NCBI RefSeq assembly: GCF_003576475.1
Contig: NZ_QWGR01000003.1
Span: 372,001-436,000 of the forward strand
Length of the DNA stretch: 64,000 nucleotides
Reading direction: 5' to 3'
From: Maribellus luteus
GTDB taxonomy: Bacteria > Bacteroidota > Bacteroidia > Bacteroidales > Prolixibacteraceae
Shown here: one piece after another, positions 39,734 through 47,812 of the stretch
Position numbering within the stretch: position 1 is the first letter of the stretch
Layout: the number at the start of each line of letters is the position of its first letter
The notes under the pieces: generated by a model
Seen by the model: only the letters and a program-made list of their open reading frames with translations
The model's database searches: none
Told to the model about the DNA's origin: nothing
Translations under genes and position numbers: made by a program

Positions 39734-41196
39734 CCTTTCACATGTCTTTGCGGCGCCAGGTGGAGACCTGGCGCTTTTTTTATGCTCTTTCTGCTTTGCC
39801 GGAACATCGTGTTTCGTTGATAAAAGCGCGGGGCGGCGAACCATGAGCGGCGAGCAAAACACTGCAATACGGCAACAAATCCCCTTCAGATTGCTTCTCC
39901 GTCCGTCAGCTGACGGACGAATCGCAATGACGTCCGTTTTTGTTTTTCGTTTGGCAGCGGACATCTTGTGTCGTGACTGGAAATTGTCAGCTGCTGTCCG
40001 CTGCCCGAACACCCCCTCGTTGACGTCATGGCGAGCTTGCGAAGCCAACTCTTTCAGGAAGCAGGGAGCGAAGAGCATGGAGCATGGAGCGCAACTCTGA
40101 ACCCTGAACTACAAGCTGCGAGCGGCAAGGAAAACACGGCAACACGGCAACAAATCCCCTTCAGATTGCTTCTCCGTCCGTCGGCTGACAGACGAATCGC
40201 AATGACGTCCGTTTTTGTTTTTCGTTTGGCAGCGGACATCTTGTGTCGTGACTGGAAATTGTCAGCTGCTGTCCGCTGCCGGAACACCCCCTCGTTGACG
40301 TCATGGCGAGCTTGCGAAGCCAACTCTTTCAGGAAGCATGGAGCGAAGAGCATGGAGCGCAACTCTGAACTTTGAACACTAAACGCTGAACTACAAGCTG
40401 CGAGCGACGAGCTTGACTCTGAACACTGAATCCCTCAAAAGACGGACAGGCACTGAGAACTGTGACTGCAAACTGAGACTATTGTAACAAAACCTCGCTT
40501 TTAACCGCCCGGGTTTTGTGTTTTTAGAGCCCATCAGGCAAAGTGAATACAAACACCCGGCTCCCGACTTCCTTCTTCCCGTTTTTTTCTTCGATAAGTT
40601 CATTTTTAACTCCAACAACCTGGCTTTTTGATGCATTGCCCTTGACCAAAACCAGAAAAAGCATGAAAAACACTCAAACAAGCTAACTTTTTACCCCGTG
40701 CATGGAGTAAAAAACGGCCTGTAACCCTGTTTTTTGCAAGAAGGTTTTAGTCCTGAACAAGGATGTTCTAAAAAAAAGCCAGCCTTTTCTAACAAAAAAC
40801 GAGAAGGTCGGGAAAGAGAGCGAGGTATAATCTTGCTTTTTGCCAGCACCCCGGACTAAAAAGTGAGAGTGTTCTTACTTTCCACCAGCCTTCTGTAGAA
40901 AAAAGCGAGCCTAACGAGGGTTTTACTTAGAACCGCGAACTTCGGCCGGCAGTTTATGCCCGATAACACCCTGTTTAGAAAAGACTTGGTTGATTTTCTG
41001 ATTATATTTAAGCAGCAAATCATTAAAAACCGTTGAATACGCTCTATCACATAAAAACAGAGAGAAATTAGTAAACCATAAAAAGTGTTATTTACAAGTG
41101 TATATCATTGGAAACGATATATTTTGATGTACCTATAGAAAATGTAAATTACTTAAATGATGCATTATACGTACATTAGCAATAACTTAGAAAACC
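39734..41196. other. Long gene-free region
   Basis: Nearly 1.5 kb without a supported gene. 39845-40404 is a tandem duplication (separate entry). 40405-40500 has CACTGAGAACTGTGACTGCAAACTGAG, a low-complexity repeat also found at 49098. The rest to 41196 becomes AT-rich and leads into the accessory island; a weak hairpin-like GTTTTGTGTTTTTAG sits near 40510. Open frames over the duplicated part on both strands are repeat artefacts. Confidence 0.6.
39845..40404. repeat. Tandem direct repeat, unit about 275 bp, two copies
   Basis: Copy 1 is 39845-40119, copy 2 begins at 40120 (offset 275; 268 towards the end because copy 1 has an extra CATGGAG). Both contain ATTGCTTCTCCGTC..TCGCAATGAC; copy 1 holds the perfect 20-bp palindrome CGTCCGTCAGCTGACGGACG (39900-39919), degenerate in copy 2. 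The units also share GTTGACGTCATGGCGAGC and end with CTACAAGCTGCGAGCG. Differences are few, so the duplication is fairly recent. Confidence 0.85.
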
Positions 41197-42201
41197 ATGA
41201 ATAAACGTTATCAAGTCTTTGTAAGTTCCACTTATGCTGACCTTAAAGAAGAAAGAGCAAAAGTCATTCAGACAATTATGGAATTAGATTGTATTCCCGC
41301 AGGAATGGAGATTTTTCCTGCAATTGATGAAGAACAATTTGACTTTATAAAAAAAGTCATAGACGACTGTGATTATTATCTACTGATTATTGGGGGAAGA
41401 TATGGTTCCCTTTCAGAGGATGGAATAAGTTATACTGAAAAAGAATATGATTATGCAAACCAAAAAAATACTAAAATAATAGCTTTCATTCACGCTAATC
41501 CGGACGAGATTTCATTTGGCAAATCAGAAAAAGATTCTGAATTAAGAATGAAACTTGAAGAATTTAAGAAAAAGGTTGCAACCAATAGACTGGTTAAATT
41601 TTGGAATAGATTAGATGAACTACCTGGATTGGTTGCACTGAGTCTTTCAAAAACAATTAAAACTTATCCCGCTATTGGATGGACAAGGGCTAATTCAATC
41701 GCCGACCCAAATTTATATAAGCAATTGAGTGAACTTCAAAAACAAAATCAGGAACTAAAAGAATTTGCATTAGAGCAACAAAACTTGGTAAAAAGTGACC
41801 AAGTTGATTTAGCAGATTTAGATGATAAAATAAATATCTCAGGGAAATATCGGATCTGGGATAAATGGAACAAAAGAGAGATTATTTCAGATTGGAAGAT
41901 TTCTATTTCTTGGAAACAGATATTTAGCCTTTTTTCACCTTATCTAATTGACCATCCTAATGATGTAAATGCAAAATCAATATTAAGCACTGTTATTCAT
42001 GCAACTGTTCCTGATGCAAGAACTTCTGGAACAGCAACTATCGATGACCAAGAATTCCAAACTATTAAAATACATTTTAAAGCATTGGGCTTAACAGACA
42101 TAAAATACACACAAACGACTAAAGGTGGGATGGCTTTATTTTGGTATTTAACACCAAAAGGAGAAAATCTAATGATAAATTTAAGAAGCGTAAAAAAATA
42201 A
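41197..42201 (+). CDS. DUF4062 domain protein
   Basis: 334 residues. N-terminal DUF4062 (about 1-95): [42 protein letters not shown] and YTEKEYDYA. This alpha/beta domain is usually the first domain of larger STAND-type NTPases or stand-alone accessory proteins; no enzymatic role is proved to my knowledge. A polar coiled-coil-like stretch (about 172-205) and an unrecognised C-terminal domain follow. The gene is markedly AT-rich against its neighbours and is flanked by TTAGCAATA (41176) and its inverse TATTGCTAA (42203), suggesting transfer as a unit. A defence role is possible but only inferred. Confidence 0.85.
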   Translation: MNKRYQVFVSSTYADLKEERAKVIQTIMELDCIPAGMEIFPAIDEEQFDFIKKVIDDCDYYLLIIGGRYGSLSEDGISYTEKEYDYANQKNTKIIAFIHANPDEISFGKSEKDSELRMKLEEFKKKVATNRLVKFWNRLDELPGLVALSLSKTIKTYPAIGWTRANSIADPNLYKQLSELQKQNQELKEFALEQQNLVKSDQVDLADLDDKINISGKYRIWDKWNKREIISDWKISISWKQIFSLFSPYLIDHPNDVNAKSILSTVIHATVPDARTSGTATIDDQEFQTIKIHFKALGLTDIKYTQTTKGGMALFWYLTPKGENLMINLRSVKK

Positions 42202-42369
42202 CTATTGCTAAGCGTGGTATAAGTCATGGCAGGATTAGCACTATTTGGCACGATCGAACCTGGTGCCGACATCAGCTTAGGCCGGACACTTAGATTCCCG
42301 TCGTGACCGCCACGACCTCATCCCACCATAGTTGCGCACAATACAATCTAGACAAAATAACGTAACTGA

Positions 42370-43671
42370 ATGGAAAACTTTAATTGGATAGACATCGCAA
42401 AATTAGCAGTTTCTCTTATGACAATTGCTTTGGCAATTTACGTTACAATTTGGGGTAATGACCAGATAAGCAAAAGAAGAGAAAAACGTAAAATGTATGA
42501 AAAAATGCTAAATTCTTTTCATAGACCAATTTTACAGGCGTTTACAACAAGTAAGATGTTAAGAGAGGTTTTAGCAAAAGACAAACCGACTGATTTTAGA
42601 GCACTTCGGTATTTAATTAGTAAAAGAGATGAACTTACTGAATCTGATAAGAAATTAATTTCTGAGATAGTTCAAGTCGGGAAAGAAATTGAACAGATAA
42701 TTCAATCCAACTCAGGAGACATTTTGAACTCTGACTTAAGAGAGGAAGTTGGAATACTCGCTCGTCATTTAAGGATTTTTAGATTTGTTTCTGAGCAAGA
42801 AGCAGAATATAAACCCGACCAGTTTAATGATTTTGTATATCCAAGAGAAATAAACGATTTAATTGAACGAGAACACCGAATATTATCTGAATTATCAAAT
42901 GGAGAAGAGAAATATGAAAAATATAAAAAGAATGGAGAAATAAATTGCAAAAACAAAAAATGCTATTTATGCGGCCAGATTAAAGGCCAGATTGATAATG
43001 ACTTGATACACATTCTGAGCAAGAAACCGAAGTATTTATATAAGAGAACTGTTTTGTATGAGAATCAATACTTCTCCCTTATCCCAAGTATTGGACCGTT
43101 AATGGTAGGACACATATTAATTTGCCCAAGAGACCACTTTATAAGTATGGCTGCATTAAGTGATGAATATTTTAATCAACTTAAAACTTTCAAAAAAGAA
43201 GTACATGAAAAAATGACTGATATTTTTAATGAACCAATACACTTCTTTGAGCATGGAAACTCAAAAAAAACGAAAAGGACTCTTTGTTCAACAGAACATG
43301 CTCATCTCCATGCTTTCCCTAGCTCCACACAAAACTACATCCAAAAAACTTCTACAATTGATTTTGAATGGAACTATAAAAATGTCGAGATTGAAGAAAT
43401 AAATAGATATTCAAAAGGCAATGAGTATCTATATTATGAGACATCTGATGGAGACAACTACTTGAAGGTTATCAATGGAGACCAAATCGAATCTCAGTAT
43501 TTAAGACGTCTTATTTCAGAAATCAATGGAAATTCAAGGACTTGGAATTGGAAAGAATATCCCAAGCTTAATTTAATGGATGAAACAATTAATAGATTTA
43601 AAAATTATAATTCAAAAAAAGCACCGTGCACTGCATCCTACACAAAACAACTGGGATTCAATAGCTTGTGA
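42370..43671 (+). CDS. Membrane-anchored HIT-like (histidine triad) protein
   Basis: 433 residues. One membrane helix near residues 8-28, a charged helical region to about 180, then a zinc-type C198-YL-C201 and a HIT-like domain (about 200-330) with VGHILICPRDHF and the triad H310-A-H312-L-H314-AFP. HIT proteins bind nucleotides and hydrolyse or transfer nucleoside monophosphates; the middle His is the nucleophile. About 100 further residues are unrecognised. A helix plus long linker in front of HIT is not an arrangement I recognise. AT-rich, in the accessory island. Confidence 0.75.
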   Translation: MENFNWIDIAKLAVSLMTIALAIYVTIWGNDQISKRREKRKMYEKMLNSFHRPILQAFTTSKMLREVLAKDKPTDFRALRYLISKRDELTESDKKLISEIVQVGKEIEQIIQSNSGDILNSDLREEVGILARHLRIFRFVSEQEAEYKPDQFNDFVYPREINDLIEREHRILSELSNGEEKYEKYKKNGEINCKNKKCYLCGQIKGQIDNDLIHILSKKPKYLYKRTVLYENQYFSLIPSIGPLMVGHILICPRDHFISMAALSDEYFNQLKTFKKEVHEKMTDIFNEPIHFFEHGNSKKTKRTLCSTEHAHLHAFPSSTQNYIQKTSTIDFEWNYKNVEIEEINRYSKGNEYLYYETSDGDNYLKVINGDQIESQYLRRLISEINGNSRTWNWKEYPKLNLMDETINRFKNYNSKKAPCTASYTKQLGFNSL

Positions 43672-43738
43672 GGCTATTGTTCTCGCGCCAGTATTTTCTT
43701 CGGAGAATACGAACGCGCCCCGAAAACCCTCTTGTCTG

Positions 43739-43796
43739 CGCGATTTCATCGCGTTCCCTTCATTAAAAACACGCGATAAAATAGCACAGGAGCATG
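43739..43796. repeat. Palindromic island repeat, copy A
   Basis: CGCGATTTCATCGCG (43739-43753, hairpin CGCGAT/ATCGCG), TTCCCTTCATTAAAAAC, ACGCGATAAAATAGC, then GGAGCATGGGC. Lies between the HIT gene and the thioredoxin-like gene. Copies B (45451) and C (46800). Confidence 0.75.
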
Positions 43797-43814
43797 GGCA
43801 TAACTTTAACGAAA

Positions 43815-44699
43815 ATGAAAACATTCCAATTAATCACGATTTTACTGCTATCAATTTTTGTTTTTTCCTGCGCCGAAGAATCAAAAAAAGCTCAACTGAT
43901 AGAAAAAGTTGAAGCGCTGGAACCTAAAGTCAATATCAGTGAACTTACTTCTGATTACCTGAAATGGTGGGCTTACCAATCCTATAACATTTCTTTATCA
44001 TCAGATTTCAAGGGGCTTAACGAACTATCAGACACGATTCCCAAAAAACAATTCTTGGAAAAATTAATTACCGGCAATTACATCCCTTTAAAGTTAAAGT
44101 CTGACGATAAAGTCGAAACATATAAACTTTTTAAGCTGGATTCGAATGCAGACAAAAACATTGGAAGCACCATAAAAAATAAATCGCTGACAGACCTCAA
44201 ATATTTTAATATGGAAGGATTACCACTTCCTGAATTTAACTTGACCGACTTGAACGGGAACATCTACACCAACGAAAGCACAAAAGGGAAAACGATCGTT
44301 CTAAAAACCTGGTTTATTAACTGCGAAGCTTGTGTTGCGGAATTCCCGGAACTAAATGAATTTGTCGAGAAAAACAAACATAGAAATGATCTGATTTTTT
44401 TGAGTTTAGCAAGAGACACTAAAGATGAACTAAAGAACTTTTTAAAGAAAACGGATTTTGAATACCAGGTAGTTCCCAACCAAAAAGAGTTTATTGAAAC
44501 AAAGCTAAATTTACAACTATATCCAACTCATCTAATAGTGGATAAAAATGGGATCATATTAAAAGTAGGAAATAAAGCTTCGGAAATGATTTCGTTTCTT
44601 GAAAATGGGAAGAAAGCAACCGGCAAGAAATTACCACCGCCACCACCGCCAGCTTCAGCAGCAGCTCCGCCACCACCTCCGCCATCGCCATCGAAATAA
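43815..44699 (+). CDS. Thioredoxin-like (TlpA/redoxin) lipoprotein with proline-rich tail
   Basis: 294 residues from the ATG at 43815, chosen because it gives a clean lipoprotein signal (ITILLLSIFVFSC). Residues 130-265 form a TlpA-type thioredoxin domain: LPEFNLTDLNGN, KTWFINCEACVAEFPEL with the CEAC redox pair, and QLYPTHLIVDKNG with the cis-Pro. The end is unusual: a tail of two PPPPPP-type runs joined by ASAAA. Such tails may span the cell wall zone or bind other proteins. Probably a periplasmic disulfide reductase. Part of the accessory island. Confidence 0.8.
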   Translation: MKTFQLITILLLSIFVFSCAEESKKAQLIEKVEALEPKVNISELTSDYLKWWAYQSYNISLSSDFKGLNELSDTIPKKQFLEKLITGNYIPLKLKSDDKVETYKLFKLDSNADKNIGSTIKNKSLTDLKYFNMEGLPLPEFNLTDLNGNIYTNESTKGKTIVLKTWFINCEACVAEFPELNEFVEKNKHRNDLIFLSLARDTKDELKNFLKKTDFEYQVVPNQKEFIETKLNLQLYPTHLIVDKNGIILKVGNKASEMISFLENGKKATGKKLPPPPPPASAAAPPPPPPSPSK

Positions 44700-44842
44700 A
44701 AAGATATGCACAACAAATTACATTTTGCGGGGCGGGATTCGGTGGTATGCCAACTGCGTCCCGGGGCTTCGGGATCGTTTCGCAGTTCCCCGACAACATG
44801 TACCAACTCATTGGAAATTATTTGAAAAAAGAAATTAAACGG

Positions 44843-45418
44843 ATGAGAACAATTATTAAATTCATTATCATTTCAACTCTTTTGTGCTCTTGCGCGGCAG
44901 TTGGCACAAAGACTCTCTATAAAACGGATGAGAAAGTTGATATTAGTTCATTGGGGTATAATTCCCTTGACGGCGATACCATTCTTGCTAAAATATATCC
45001 TTTCACAAACAATATTTTTGACTCGACAATTATTGAAACATTAAAGGAATACAGCCTAGATAACTATAAATCCCTAGATGAGAATATAACTTACCAGACA
45101 CCGGATATAGAAAAAATTAAAGAGATATGTTCTCAATACAATTTAGATGCACTTTTGGTTTCTAAACTAAAATTCATATATGCCACCCAAGCTATTTATT
45201 TTGTTCCGGTAAGTCACAACTGGGACACAGAAGTTGAAATGAAACTTTTTGATAAAAATGGAAGATTATTGTACAACACAAAACACAATACTTTAAAAGG
45301 AAACTCTTACATGAATCCTCCTCCTGTTGAGAGAACTGTGCACGATGGAACAAAAGGAGCACTTGTAAGAATTTTTAAAAATATGGGATTAATAAAAACG
45401 GTTGCCAACAAATCGTAA
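44843..45418 (+). CDS. Lipoprotein of unknown function
   Basis: 191 residues from the ATG at 44843; the upstream in-frame extension lacks signal features. Lipoprotein signal IIKFIIISTLLCSC. Middle part IEKIKEICSQYNLDALLVSKLKF and then a beta-rich EVEMKLFDKNGRLLYNTKHN resemble the layout of small outer-membrane-associated lipoproteins that bind no known ligand. Not recognised. Follows the thioredoxin-like gene by 143 bp. Confidence 0.65.
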   Translation: MRTIIKFIIISTLLCSCAAVGTKTLYKTDEKVDISSLGYNSLDGDTILAKIYPFTNNIFDSTIIETLKEYSLDNYKSLDENITYQTPDIEKIKEICSQYNLDALLVSKLKFIYATQAIYFVPVSHNWDTEVEMKLFDKNGRLLYNTKHNTLKGNSYMNPPPVERTVHDGTKGALVRIFKNMGLIKTVANKS

Positions 45419-45450
45419 TATGTCAGGCGGGGTTTTAGCCCTCACTGGTG

Positions 45451-45500
45451 CGCGATTTCATCGCGTTCCCCTCATAAACAAAATATAGCACGACTCCCGA
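45451..45500. repeat. Palindromic island repeat, copy B
   Basis: CGCGATTTCATCGCG (45451-45465) identical to copy A, then TTCCCCTCATAAACAAAATATAGCACG, a shortened second half. Between the lipoprotein and the 405-aa protein genes. Confidence 0.75.
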
Positions 45501-45536
45501 GTCACCCAAATAGTAATAAAACTCAAACCCGACCCC

Positions 45537-46754
45537 ATGAGCCGAAACCGAAAAAAGAAAAAAACAAACTGCAACAGGAAACAACTGGAGGCTGAAAAAC
45601 GAAATCATTTTCTCAGGCATATACAACATATTTTTATTGAAAGTGGTTGCGGGCAGGTTTACCGCGTGCTCACACCAACGGTTATGCAAGCATTATATTC
45701 TATTAAAGACAGCTCGTTAAAAATACGCCAGGGTAATTGCTCGTGTTTAAGCAACAGCGACATAAAACTACTAAAACAGACGATTGATAAGGAAGCACAG
45801 CAAACCAAAGTAACTATAAAAAAGGGCGACTATACCATGTCGATAAAAGAGTTTTATACTTACGGACTGAGTTTGCATGTTTTGCAGACTTGGCTTGCCG
45901 AGCAGGAAGAACCGGAAATGCAGGAGGCTTATACCCTTATGAAAGAGCGGTTGGATATTGTACAGGCAGAAACTGATTTCAGATCGCACTTATTTGCTTT
46001 TTGCAGTACTTTTTCGATGATGGCATCGGAGCTGAATAAGTTTCAGTCACATGTAAAACCGCAAATTATCAGCGACAACTCGGGACGTATAAAAGGACTG
46101 GAGTTTGAACTTAACGCATATCCCTGTGAGCAAAAGAAATTTCGGATTGATGGACATACCCGGCCTGCATTCCGGGTTGGTTCTTATGCTTATTACATGA
46201 TTCATCCTGAATGGGTGTCTGTTAAGCGTTCATTGTTCGAAAAGCCAACGGCATTTAATAATATCGATATTCCTGTTTACATTCAAACGCACGCCATAAA
46301 CAGGCTAAGAGAACGGATAGATACACTCAGTCGCGATTGTGTGGAGCTGTATGTATATCTTTCTTTTCAAAACCCGGTTATTACATTCTTTCGGGGAAAA
46401 ATACTTGTTGATTATGTATATGCCCAAACCAAATTGGGCTATTTATTGGTCGAAATAGCAGACAATGTTTTGTTGATAAAAACATTCTTGCTTCTTACCA
46501 ATCAGGCAACTCCCGAGGGTGAAAAACTAAAAGATTTAACCGGACTATCGAAAATAGATATGAAATACTGGAATATCGACCGGCTAAGCACGTTTCAAAA
46601 AACCGATATGGAAGAAAACGAGGAACTGCAATTGATTTTCAGGAATGCAGGATGTAGCGGGTTATTCAGTAAGGCAGTTAATTTCCTTGAAGAAGAAGAA
46701 AAGGAACATAGGAGTATAGCCGATAATTTTCTGAAATATTGTCTACTGGAATAA
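45537..46754 (+). CDS. Conserved-looking protein of unknown function, 405 aa
   Basis: Basic Lys/Arg-rich start (MSRNRKKKKTN), then a helical region to about residue 180, and a mixed region with IQTHAINRLRERIDTLSRDCVELYVY and VYAQTKLGYLLVEIADNVLLIKTFLLL. Not recognised; no membrane helix or signal. The basic start suggests nucleic-acid binding. It lies exactly between repeat copies B and C, so it could be connected with the repeat family, but no transposase motif (HUH, DDE) is visible. Confidence 0.65.
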   Translation: MSRNRKKKKTNCNRKQLEAEKRNHFLRHIQHIFIESGCGQVYRVLTPTVMQALYSIKDSSLKIRQGNCSCLSNSDIKLLKQTIDKEAQQTKVTIKKGDYTMSIKEFYTYGLSLHVLQTWLAEQEEPEMQEAYTLMKERLDIVQAETDFRSHLFAFCSTFSMMASELNKFQSHVKPQIISDNSGRIKGLEFELNAYPCEQKKFRIDGHTRPAFRVGSYAYYMIHPEWVSVKRSLFEKPTAFNNIDIPVYIQTHAINRLRERIDTLSRDCVELYVYLSFQNPVITFFRGKILVDYVYAQTKLGYLLVEIADNVLLIKTFLLLTNQATPEGEKLKDLTGLSKIDMKYWNIDRLSTFQKTDMEENEELQLIFRNAGCSGLFSKAVNFLEEEEKEHRSIADNFLKYCLLE

Positions 46755-46799
46755 CCAGGGCACTGTTCGTATGATGCAGACATCGATTTATAATTTTCA

Positions 46800-46869
46800 C
46801 CCCGCTTGAGCACTATTTCATCTTGTTCCGATCATTAAAAACACGCGATAAAATTGCGTGGAAGCGGGG
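46800..46869. repeat. Palindromic island repeat, copy C with terminal inverted repeat
   Basis: 70 bp bounded by CCCCGCTT (46800-46807) and AAGCGGGG (46862-46869). Inside: ACTATTTCATCTTGTTCCGATCATTAAAAACACGCGATAAAATTGCG, matching copy A but with a decayed left arm. Confidence 0.75.
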
Positions 46870-47092
46870 CATTTATCATCTTTCCCAAAGTTTTAAACTT
46901 TGGAATCATTCAGCGTTAATCTGCGTAATCTGCGGGCAATTTCTTTCTGCTGGCGCGATTTTGTAAATCGTGCCCCGGCCTGCAAGGCTGAAAAAAGATA
47001 TAACAGCGATTCTTGCTTGTAACAAAAAGGTCCCGATTGCAAATCGGAACCAGCGGGGTATAATCAGCGCGCAATTTCTTTTCAGCTTAATC

Positions 47093-47122
47093 AAAAAAAT
47101 CCCGGTAAAAAACTCACCGGGA
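47093..47122 (-). terminator. Terminator of the sulfur/molybdenum operon
   Basis: On the minus strand: TCCCGGT / ACCGGGA stem (47116-47122 with 47100-47106) followed by T, i.e. plus-strand A run 47093-47099. 31 bp after the last stop of the operon. Confidence 0.85.
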
Positions 47123-47152
47123 CTTTCCGAAAATATATACTTGTATGGTTTT

Positions 47153-47788
47153 TTAGCAACCTCCGGCAGCCACGTTTGTTTTTTCGCGGCGCTGCACCTG
47201 AACTTCTTTCTTTTCTGCACCACTGTTAAGAGCGCCTTCTTTAGGGGCAGCCATATCAGCATAATCAAAACGTGCAAATCCTTTCAAATACCCATCGTCA
47301 TCAACCGTAGAATAGAGATCGTCTTTGTGCTGAAAGTAATAATTGTATCCTCCCAGCAATAACTTCACGTTGCTGAATCCTACCTGGCGGAACAGCATAA
47401 GCGGGCCGTTGCCCTGCAGTTCATCCTCTCCGTACAGCACCACCGTAAACCCCTTTTCCTTTAGCTCTTCCAAACGCGCAATGTTTTCCTCTTTGGTCAG
47501 GTCGTTGGCCGACAGGTTTTCGGCTCCCGGAATATGTCCCTGTCCAAAAACAAACCGGTCGCGAATATCAAAAAGAATGATCGTATCGGTTTCCTTGGCG
47601 ATCACAGCCTCCAGGTCCCAGGGATAGAAATACAGCTCAGACTCGGTGAGTTCCTTGATGCTTTCGTCCATCGTTAACTGGTAAGCCATTAAGGGCTTCT
47701 GCATGGTTAGGAAACCGACGACCAGAAGAACCACAAAAGCAGAAAGAGCAATAAGCGTTCTCCACGGATTTAATTCATGTATATGCAT
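47153..47788 (-). CDS. Membrane-anchored rhodanese-like protein, no catalytic Cys, C-terminal GGC tail (protein 2)
   Basis: 211 residues. One N-terminal helix (about 11-29) places the rest in the periplasm. Rhodanese-like fold at about 55-155 (LFDIRDRFVFGQGHIPGAENL), but the active-site loop is VVLYGEDELQG, with G120 where the Cys should be. The only cysteine of the protein is its last residue, C211, in the tail EVQVQRREKTNVAAGGC, nearly identical to that of the neighbouring rhodanese protein. Last gene of the operon. I infer a carrier or docking protein for sulfur rather than an enzyme. Confidence 0.85.
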   Translation of the reverse strand: MHIHELNPWRTLIALSAFVVLLVVGFLTMQKPLMAYQLTMDESIKELTESELYFYPWDLEAVIAKETDTIILFDIRDRFVFGQGHIPGAENLSANDLTKEENIARLEELKEKGFTVVLYGEDELQGNGPLMLFRQVGFSNVKLLLGGYNYYFQHKDDLYSTVDDDGYLKGFARFDYADMAAPKEGALNSGAEKKEVQVQRREKTNVAAGGC

Positions 47789-47812
47789 GGTAATAGTTTT
47801 TTACGGTTTTAA

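Larger units (their letters stand above)
46755..47152. other. Gene-free region packed with palindromes
   Basis: After island repeat C come a 19-bp palindrome CCAAAGTTTTAAACTTTGG (46885-46903), CAGCGTTAATCTGCGTAATCTGCGGGCAA (part of a direct repeat TAATCTGCG), GCGCGATTTTGTAAATCGTGC near 46955, and GTCCCGATTGCAAATCGGAACC near 47030. The last 60 bp hold the terminator of the sulfur operon. No gene. Confidence 0.65.

Noticed and set aside
39695-40375. Several frames on both strands in the tandem duplication
   Set aside because: They repeat with the DNA unit, exist in both directions and lie in REP-like sequence; not coding.
36978-40404. CRISPR array
   Set aside because: Repeats are palindromic, unevenly spaced and of different length; no cas genes.
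40391-40681. Minus-strand 96-codon frame in the long gap
   Set aside because: Low-complexity content, no start site or homology that I can see.
42202-42369. Integron attC site after the DUF4062 gene
   Set aside because: Short inverted pieces are present (GGCAC/GTGCC, TATTGCTAA), but no RYYYAAC/GTTRRRY pair with the right internal boxes, and no integrase in the window.
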